Source: Cytophagales bacterium WSM2-2
Lineage (GTDB): Bacteria > Bacteroidota > Bacteroidia > Cytophagales > Cyclobacteriaceae
Assembly (NCBI GenBank): GCA_015472025.1
Contig: BNHL01000001.1
Location: forward strand, 5,444,001 to 5,508,000
Reading direction: 5' to 3'
DNA: 64,000 nt
Shown here: positions 58,397 to 64,000 of the stretch, piece by piece
Numbering within the stretch: the first letter of the stretch is position 1
How the letters are laid out: the number at the start of each line of letters is the position of its first letter
The notes under the pieces: model-generated
The model's database searches: none
Told to the model about the DNA's origin: nothing
What the model saw: only the letters and a program-made list of their open reading frames with translations
Made by a program: the position numbers and the translations under genes

Positions 58397-59843
58397 GTTC
58401 ATTGAATTTATTTCGAAGCCTGCAGTACTGGGCTGCCTTATTTTCCTGGCCTCGTTCCTGGTCCGCTGGGTTGCACTAACACAAACTCCTTACGGCAATG
58501 GATGGGATAGCTATTTTTATCTCGTCCAGCTCAAGTCTATTCTTACAGAAGGAAAGATGCACTCGCCCGAATGGACTTTGTTCTATCCTCTCCTGCTCGT
58601 TTGCAATATCTTCTCACCTGACCAGGTCATCTCAGTTAAAATCTTAAGCTGCTTGCTTGCCGGAACTTTTTCATTTCTGGTTTATTGCTATGCGCTAAAA
58701 TATTGCATAAAAAAGGAAGCAGCTCTCCTTTTTGCGTCCATAACTCTCTTCAGCCCTGAGTTGACTTACTTCACCGCACAATGGCCAAAAAATTTGCTTG
58801 GAGTCGATTTGCTGCTGGCGCTATTGTTAGCAATGGCACACAATAGAAAAATCTGGATAGTACTCCTGGTCGTCCTTGGACTGTTTGGTCATCGCATGAC
58901 GGCCGTGCTTGGAATAGGTTGTGTAGCCTTCTGGTTGATCAACAAACATATCTCTCCAAAAGTCTGGCTTGCAGCAGGAGCAGGATTGATTACACTCTTG
59001 CTGATCACATTGATTTCTCCGGGCATTATCAATCTAAAGGACTATCAGCGAATTCAAAACCTGATAGCTACAACTCCACAATTCTCAGTTGCCTCTTTTA
59101 TTTCAACATTTGGATGGGATCGCATTTCAACACTCTGGCTATCCGAACTTTTCATAGTTAGCTTATTGACATTAACACTGCTTGCCAAAGAATCAAGTTT
59201 GATTATAAAGAAGGTACAAAGTGACGGGTTGATGATCGCAATGCTGATGCTCGTTCTGTGGTTCCCGTTTTTCTTCTGGGAGATCAGCGGAGCCGCCTAT
59301 CGCTTCTTTCATGTCGGGGCCTTAATGACTCCTTTAATTTTACTCTTTCTCCTCAAGTCTTTTCCATACAGGGAAATTCTAAACCTGACCACGGCAATTG
59401 TTCTCTGCGGACTTAGTCTCATCAGTTGGAAAAGTTACAATCCTCAAAAACAAGACCCTTCTTATGCTTTGTATGATCAGGTTACCAAAGCAGTAGTCTC
59501 TAATGTGAATGGGCAACCACCGGAACTTATCATCGCACACAAATCACTGGCGGAGTATTTCACTTACGCAATCGGAATAGACGCCATGCCATGGATACCG
59601 GACTACAAAATTGATTCGACTAAACTCTGGAGAATTGCAGTATTACCCTATCCGCAATTGTTTGTTTATTATGTCAACTCCTCTCCCGTTCGACTGAAAT
59701 CCAATTACTATTTTATTAAGGAAGATCAATGGCAACAATTCGTAAAGAGTCTGAAGCAAAACGAAAGTGCAGATTTGCTAAAAGCACATCTCACCTGGCA
59801 AAATCCAAATGAAGTAAGGCCCGCTTTTCTCCGTAAGAATTAA
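58377..59843 (+). CDS. hypothetical polytopic membrane protein (488 aa), glycosyltransferase-like layout
   Basis: The start is ATG 58377 (MKPSANKFIEFISKPAVLG), overlapping vanX by 20 bases; longer frames only add vanX-shadow sequence. About nine to eleven membrane helices fill residues 20-370, after which a soluble domain of about 120 residues ends the protein (ELIIAHKSLAEYFTYAIG...). The first loop GNGWDSYFYLVQLKSILTEGKM, with an early acidic residue, recalls lipid-linked-sugar GT-C glycosyltransferases, but no decisive motif is seen. It is co-directional with vanX and convergent with vanW. Confidence 0.72.
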   Translation: MKPSANKFIEFISKPAVLGCLIFLASFLVRWVALTQTPYGNGWDSYFYLVQLKSILTEGKMHSPEWTLFYPLLLVCNIFSPDQVISVKILSCLLAGTFSFLVYCYALKYCIKKEAALLFASITLFSPELTYFTAQWPKNLLGVDLLLALLLAMAHNRKIWIVLLVVLGLFGHRMTAVLGIGCVAFWLINKHISPKVWLAAGAGLITLLLITLISPGIINLKDYQRIQNLIATTPQFSVASFISTFGWDRISTLWLSELFIVSLLTLTLLAKESSLIIKKVQSDGLMIAMLMLVLWFPFFFWEISGAAYRFFHVGALMTPLILLFLLKSFPYREILNLTTAIVLCGLSLISWKSYNPQKQDPSYALYDQVTKAVVSNVNGQPPELIIAHKSLAEYFTYAIGIDAMPWIPDYKIDSTKLWRIAVLPYPQLFVYYVNSSPVRLKSNYYFIKEDQWQQFVKSLKQNESADLLKAHLTWQNPNEVRPAFLRKN

Positions 59844-60661
59844 GCTGTTAGTAAAGGTTCGTACATCATAATGGCATGGTTCTCTGCTATCAATTCATCC
59901 GACAAAAGTGTATCGGAATTTAAATCAAATGACTTGCGTCTGATTTGATTGTGACGTGTATATCCACCCCAGGTTCCCTGGTGTATGATTTGGTGATTGG
60001 CCTCATAAATTTCGTACCGTACATTCAGAAGTTTCTCACAACGGATGGATCCATGTAAGTATTCTTCCGACAACCAAAAGCAAAGCTGGAACAGTTGGTC
60101 CGTATTGTTCTTCAATTGAATATCAACATAGTTGTAAGAGAGCGTTGCACCCGAGCCAAAAGGAATTGACCTGTTAACATCCGGAAACACATCATAACCG
60201 TGACGATATCTTTCTGTCACTGTCAATGGAGAATGAATCGCCATCCAATATATAAGGTTACCCAACTGGCACAGCCCACCTCCTACTCCTTCTTTAATCT
60301 GCCCCTGATGCAGGATCAATCCTGGAAGATATCCTTTGGCGGCCGTCGGGTTGCCTACGAGTCGCCAGAACGAAAAGACTTCGCCTGGTTTCAAGACGAT
60401 TTGATTGATATGACAGCAAGCAATTCGAAGATTGGTGACCTTGTTGTATTGCAGTCGCATCTGCACGTCTTTTAAAGGGCGTAATAAAAAAGATTGATGT
60501 TCTTTCACCACGTGAGGTAAAAGTGTGGACGAAATATTTCTGGCATATCGCTCTTTTCCCAGAAGCCATTTAAGTCTTCTTTTCCATGTGAAATAACTCT
60601 TCCCCAGCTTCCTTCGAAACTCGCTACGTACAATCGGCTTTGAAACACGTTCTCTATTCAC
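59840..60661 (-). CDS. VanW-family protein
   Basis: A 273-residue VanW protein: LRIACCHINQIVLKPGEVFSFWRLVGNPTAAKGYLPGLILHQGQIKEGVGGGLCQLGNLIYWMAI (about 77-142), followed by HGYDVFPDVNRSIPFGSGATLSYNYVDIQLKN. These blocks are the family core. No signal peptide, so it may be cytoplasmic or membrane-associated. VanW is an accessory gene of unknown function in some vancomycin-resistance clusters but is widespread outside them. It ends 4 bases inside the convergent membrane-protein gene, two genes from a VanX-like gene. Confidence 0.9.
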   Translation of the reverse strand: MNRERVSKPIVRSEFRRKLGKSYFTWKRRLKWLLGKERYARNISSTLLPHVVKEHQSFLLRPLKDVQMRLQYNKVTNLRIACCHINQIVLKPGEVFSFWRLVGNPTAAKGYLPGLILHQGQIKEGVGGGLCQLGNLIYWMAIHSPLTVTERYRHGYDVFPDVNRSIPFGSGATLSYNYVDIQLKNNTDQLFQLCFWLSEEYLHGSIRCEKLLNVRYEIYEANHQIIHQGTWGGYTRHNQIRRKSFDLNSDTLLSDELIAENHAIMMYEPLLTA

Positions 60662-60793
60662 CTTGCAAAATTAGACAGAAACTTCAGGTCGTTTTTGAAG
60701 TCGCCATCATTCCGGCTAAAAAAAGTCACTAAACAATCAATTTCCATAAGGGCAGCTTGTCATTCCGCCTTCCTGCTTCACATGATCGTGGTA

Positions 60794-60823
60794 TTTTACC
60801 CCCCTCTAATTTATCTAGGTTTG
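60794..60823 (+). promoter_or_regulatory. candidate promoter of the protease module
   Basis: TTTT (60794-60797, one base off TTTG), an 18-base spacer and a perfect TAGGTTTG (60816-60823) fit the Bacteroidota promoter. It lies 26 bases before the ATG at 60850. Confidence 0.6.
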
Positions 60824-60849
60824 TTTAATCCAACATTACCCACTGACCT

Positions 60850-61980
60850 ATGAATAACGCCTTTCGGTTTGACCGGACTCTTTCGGGAGTCGAGGAAAAC
60901 AAGTACAACTTCAGTTACTGGAATACGGTAACCAACCTGTACGACCAGAAGCAATACCGCGAATCGGTAATCGCCCTGATTAAATACATCGATGAGTCCC
61001 TGCTTACAAAATGCGGAAACGCAGACCAAACGGAATTTAATTTCCCGCATGGCTCTACGATCGTCAATCTTAAAATCGGGAAGACCCTGGAAATCACGAC
61101 TCCATTCATCAACCTTCCTTCTACCACCTCTGTGCCGTTGATGAGACAGGTGGCACAGCTCAATTTCTGGCCGATCTCCATCAGCAATGCAGTGCTGTCC
61201 AATAATCAAATTCATTTTCGGTTCAGTTGTCCCATTGAACTGGCCGAGCCCTTCAAAATATTTTATACCATGAAGGAGATGTGCCAGGAAGCTGATAACA
61301 ATGACGATCGGTTCATCGAAATGTTTAAGGCATCATATATCCAGGAACCAAAAATACAACGTTACCCGGAGGTTCATTTGGAAGCAACCTGGAACCAGGT
61401 GCAGTTCTATGTCGATCAATGTCTTTCATGTCTGAGTTTTTTTGAAAGCAAACGCTGGGGATATTACTGGGACATCCTGGCATGCTCGCTGATGCAAATC
61501 GATTACTTCGCCTCTCCACAGGGATTTGTACATGCTGAACTTGACAAAGCGATTTATGATTTGCATGATAACCAGGCCGATGTCAATCAGCGCATCCAAT
61601 ATACCAAAGCATTTATGGAGAAACTCAAGAAATACGACAAGAAGAAGTTCCTTGACAGTATCTACAAAGCAGAAACATTCATCCCTTTTCGCAGTGGGGC
61701 ATCCATCGACAACGTAAGGCAACAGCTTGACTATGCGAACAACACGTCACTGGATGAAATGAAAAACAAATATTTCATCGGGGCTTATTTCAGTATGTAC
61801 TATGGAATGCTACGCATTCTCTACTACAATCGCATGGACATCCCGGTTTCGAACTACATCGAAACCGCTATGGTCAGCGCGTCAGGGAGGTCATGGGAAG
61901 AGTCTGCAGGTGTTTTACGTAGTGCTTACGATGCTTTGATGAACCCGGCACTTTACGACTCTCAAATAGTTAAGAAATAA
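60850..61980 (+). CDS. hypothetical protein with YbjN-like domain, partner of a cytoplasmic protease
   Basis: A 376-residue soluble protein with no signal peptide. Residues about 60-140 (FNFPHGSTIVNLKIGKTLEITTP, LPSTTSVPLMRQ, NNQIHFRFSCPIELAEP) align by eye with the C-terminal domain of the protease encoded 22 bases downstream ([45 protein letters not shown]). They look like YbjN/secretion-chaperone-type alpha/beta domains. Residues 150-376 are mainly helical, with aromatic-rich segments (LSFFESKRWGYYWDILACSLMQIDYF). The function is unknown; perhaps a regulator or adaptor of the protease. Confidence 0.75.
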   Translation: MNNAFRFDRTLSGVEENKYNFSYWNTVTNLYDQKQYRESVIALIKYIDESLLTKCGNADQTEFNFPHGSTIVNLKIGKTLEITTPFINLPSTTSVPLMRQVAQLNFWPISISNAVLSNNQIHFRFSCPIELAEPFKIFYTMKEMCQEADNNDDRFIEMFKASYIQEPKIQRYPEVHLEATWNQVQFYVDQCLSCLSFFESKRWGYYWDILACSLMQIDYFASPQGFVHAELDKAIYDLHDNQADVNQRIQYTKAFMEKLKKYDKKKFLDSIYKAETFIPFRSGASIDNVRQQLDYANNTSLDEMKNKYFIGAYFSMYYGMLRILYYNRMDIPVSNYIETAMVSASGRSWEESAGVLRSAYDALMNPALYDSQIVKK

Positions 61981-62002
61981 TCTACCACGAAAAAGATATA
62001 CA

Positions 62003-63076
62003 ATGGAATCAATTCAACATTTATCAAACCTCGTTGCCAAAGTAATTACCCGTGGTGGAAGTGGCACTAGTTTTTATTTGCGCGATAAGAAAATCTGGAT
62101 CAGCAATTACCACGTTGTACAGGGAAACAAAAAAGTGGCATTGGAAGATCAGCAGAAGAACCGCTACCTCGCGGATGTTATGCTGGTCAACCCTGCTGCC
62201 GATGTAGCCATCTTAAAATCGGATTTTGCTCCGTCAGCGCATGCAGGTTTTGAAATGCCGATGAACGTGCAGACCAGCCAGCAGGTGTATGTGCTTGGCT
62301 ATCCTTTTGGAATGCCCTACACCGTCACTGAAGGGACAGTCACATCGGCAAACCAATTAATGAATGATCGTTATTATATTCAGATCGATGCAGCTGTCAA
62401 CCCCGGTAACAGTGGTGGACCTGTAGTTGCCGCAGACGGAACACTGGTTGGGATCACTACCGCCAAGTTCACACAAGCCGACAACATGGGTTTTGCTATT
62501 CCTGTTCCTGCTTTGCTCGAAGAACTCAAAAGCATTGAGGCACACGGTGGTGGTTTTTCCGTGAAATGTAATTCTTGCGGAAGCCTGGCATTTGAAGCTT
62601 CTGACTATTGCCCCAGTTGCGGAGAAACCATGGACTCAAAGATCTTTGATGAGGCCGTGCTATCACCGGTGAGCAATTTCATTGAAGCCACAATCACGGC
62701 CATGGGTCACAACCCCATCCTTACCCGCGCAGGAAATGAGTTTTGGGAATTTCATCATGGTAGTTCTTTGGTCAGGCTTTTCATTTACAACCGCAGCTAC
62801 TTCTACGCCAACTGTCCCATCAACAAGCTTCCGAAAGGAAACCTGGACGAAATGTTGCGCTACATGCTGAGCAACCCGATTGCACCTTATCGCCTGGGCA
62901 TCTGGGATAACCAAATCCATTTGTCGTATCGGGTATCCCTTAACGATCTGTTCAGTCCGTATGCACATGAGATCCAGCGTGATCTGATCGGCCTTCCCGC
63001 CAAGGCAGACGAAATGGATGACTTCTTTGTCAAGAAATTTAATTGCGAAATGAGCGTTCATTCGAAGGTAGGCTAA
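62003..63076 (+). CDS. cytoplasmic trypsin-like serine protease with zinc ribbon and YbjN-like domain
   Basis: Residues 1-180 are an S1C/DegP-type protease core with the full triad: H37 (ISNYHVV), D67 ([10 protein letters not shown]), S137 ([10 protein letters not shown]). There is no signal peptide and no PDZ domain, unlike periplasmic DegP or DegS. A short zinc ribbon follows (C189-NSC192, C203-PSC206), then a domain at about 222-345 that resembles the internal domain of the preceding gene's product. A soluble cytoplasmic protease with this build is unusual. It is in one operon with its neighbour and ends at a strong terminator. Confidence 0.88.
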   Translation: MESIQHLSNLVAKVITRGGSGTSFYLRDKKIWISNYHVVQGNKKVALEDQQKNRYLADVMLVNPAADVAILKSDFAPSAHAGFEMPMNVQTSQQVYVLGYPFGMPYTVTEGTVTSANQLMNDRYYIQIDAAVNPGNSGGPVVAADGTLVGITTAKFTQADNMGFAIPVPALLEELKSIEAHGGGFSVKCNSCGSLAFEASDYCPSCGETMDSKIFDEAVLSPVSNFIEATITAMGHNPILTRAGNEFWEFHHGSSLVRLFIYNRSYFYANCPINKLPKGNLDEMLRYMLSNPIAPYRLGIWDNQIHLSYRVSLNDLFSPYAHEIQRDLIGLPAKADEMDDFFVKKFNCEMSVHSKVG

Positions 63077-63096
63077 ACGAAATCCACCCCACCTTC

Positions 63097-63127
63097 AAAG
63101 TACCGCCTCAACAGGCGGTACTTTTTT
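63097..63127 (+). terminator. intrinsic terminator after the protease gene
   Basis: A perfect 12-base stem (AAAGTACCGCCT at 63097-63108 with AGGCGGTACTTT at 63113-63124), a CAAC loop, and a run of six T ending at 63127. It is a classical Rho-independent terminator. Confidence 0.95.
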
Positions 63128-63162
63128 GTTCTGAAACCCGCCTGTCTGCCCGTCATCAGGGA

Positions 63163-63191
63163 TTGTCTTTCGAAGGATTGAGTTATTTTTG
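63163..63191 (+). promoter_or_regulatory. candidate leuS promoter
   Basis: TTG (63163-63165), an 18-base spacer and a perfect TATTTTTG (63184-63191, TAnnTTTG), 28 bases before the leuS ATG. It matches the Bacteroidota housekeeping consensus. Confidence 0.6.
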
Positions 63192-63219
63192 CACCTTCAA
63201 CGATTTTAGAAAATTAGTA

Positions 63220-64000
63220 ATGGCCGAGTACAGCAAAGAAGAGATCAAGCGCATTGAAGACAAATGGCGTGAAAAGTGGAAAAAAGACCGCGTTTATGAA
63301 GTAGCAAATGATCCCGAAAGCTATCGGGACAAACCGAAATGTTATGTATTGGATATGTTTCCCTATCCTTCCGGAGCAGGGCTTCACGTAGGCCATCCAC
63401 TCGGCTACATTGCCTCTGATATTTACGCTCGTTTCAAAAGACTTCAGGGCTTCAACGTATTGCACCCAATGGGCTTCGATGCCTTCGGCTTGCCAGCGGA
63501 ACAATATGCGATAGAGCATGGCGTACATCCTGCCATTTCTACGCAGCAAAATATTTCCAACTTCAAAAGGCAAATGGGAATGATCGGTTACTCTTACGAC
63601 TGGAGTCGTGAAGTTCAGACCTGTGACCCGAAGTACTACCGCTGGACGCAGTGGATCTTCCTCCAGATTTTTGACAGCTGGTTCAACCGCAAGACCAACA
63701 AAGCCGAGCGTATCACTACACTGACATGGATTTTGGAGAACGAAGGAAACGAAGAACATCCGTTCCCAAATCCAAAATACAGGTTGCCGAATGGCGAATC
63801 CACTTTGCTTCCAAACGAATGGAAAGCGTTCAATCAAAAGCAACGCCAGGAAATCCTGATGCAATATCGTCTGGCGTATCTTGCTTACACCGATGTGAAT
63901 TGGTGCGAAGCGCTAGGAACTGTACTGGCTAATGACGAAGTGATCAATGGAGTGAGCTACCGCGGTGGGTTTCCTGTAGTGAAAAGACAGATGCGTCAGT
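63220..64000 (+). CDS. leuS: leucyl-tRNA synthetase (5' part, cut by window edge)
   Basis: The first 260 codons of a class I synthetase. The start [23 protein letters not shown], the HIGH-type motif in [16 protein letters not shown] (about 45-60), [23 protein letters not shown], and the editing-domain lead ([19 protein letters not shown]) identify LeuS. It attaches leucine to tRNA-Leu. It follows the terminator and promoter described above. The KMSKS half lies outside the window. Confidence 0.97.
   Translation, partial: MAEYSKEEIKRIEDKWREKWKKDRVYEVANDPESYRDKPKCYVLDMFPYPSGAGLHVGHPLGYIASDIYARFKRLQGFNVLHPMGFDAFGLPAEQYAIEHGVHPAISTQQNISNFKRQMGMIGYSYDWSREVQTCDPKYYRWTQWIFLQIFDSWFNRKTNKAERITTLTWILENEGNEEHPFPNPKYRLPNGESTLLPNEWKAFNQKQRQEILMQYRLAYLAYTDVNWCEALGTVLANDEVINGVSYRGGFPVVKRQMRQ

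Noticed and set aside
56284-60661. A vancomycin-resistance cluster (VanX and VanW homologues together).
   Set aside because: No ligase (VanA-type), VanH or VanS/VanR gene is present, the VanX-like protein has a signal peptide, and the host looks Gram-negative. Glycopeptides normally cannot pass its outer membrane.

Overview
The window looks like chromosomal DNA of a Bacteroidota bacterium, most likely a Cytophagales-type organism (the phylum is well supported, the order is an inference). The evidence is Bacteroidota-type promoters (TTTG / TAnnTTTG), weak Shine-Dalgarno sites, SusC/FecA-like TonB receptors with carboxypeptidase-like N-terminal domains, an ECF sigma/FecR/STN module, LytS/LytTR two-component genes, a PF14121-type putative porin, MiaE, and the FtsX-type permeases with an N-terminal 'prefix' domain. 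No tRNA, rRNA, CRISPR array, insertion sequence or prophage was recognised.

Layout. (1) 1-6781: a leftward padR operon with three large MacB/FtsX-like permeases, the last cut by the window edge. (2) 6948-15187: a small AT-rich secreted protein, then a leftward lpxK / putative porin / miaE group, a rightward nif3 / DUF164 coiled-coil / TPR group, and a histidine phosphatase. (3) 15258-20902: a menaquinone operon menI-like/menF/menD/menB/PPC-domain gene/menE. Its partner menC lies 3.5 kb further on at 24405-25529. Between them are a VOC protein, a LexA/CI-like self-cleaving repressor with a small partner and two matching operators, a DUF1801 protein, a DinB-fold protein and a secreted protein. 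(4) 25609-28006: an orphan PaaD-like protein and a TPP riboswitch in front of a PnuC-family (PnuT-type thiamine) transporter that may be co-transcribed with a flavin-dependent acyl-CoA-dehydrogenase-fold enzyme. (5) 28131-38842: a prefix-less permease and a second padR operon with three prefix-domain permeases. (6) 39524-45382: ECF sigma, FecR anti-sigma, an STN/carboxypeptidase-like protein with about ten tandem 16-residue repeats, and a TonB receptor. The sigma and receptor genes share the same bipartite upstream motif. (7) 45632-50893: accessory genes (alpha/beta hydrolase, two AraC regulators, a short RadC/JAB protein, an ester-cyclase-like protein, a membrane protein, a SUKH/SMI1 immunity-like protein). 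(8) 50934-56082: TonB receptor / TPR / DUF2141 / LytS-like kinase / LytTR regulator. (9) 56284-63076: a glycan-binding-type lipoprotein, VanX-like dipeptidase, polytopic membrane protein and VanW-like protein, then a two-gene module of an unrecognised protein and a cytoplasmic trypsin-like protease that share a C-terminal or internal domain. (10) 63220-64000: the 5' part of leuS.

The best candidates for undescribed biology are: the duplicated PadR plus prefix-domain permease loci with no ATPase gene nearby (comparable to the orphan duplicated permeases known from Acidobacteria); the ECF-sigma circuit with its 16-residue repeat protein and shared promoter motif; and the cytoplasmic protease with its domain-sharing partner. 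Function assignments rest on reading motifs by eye. No database search was run.
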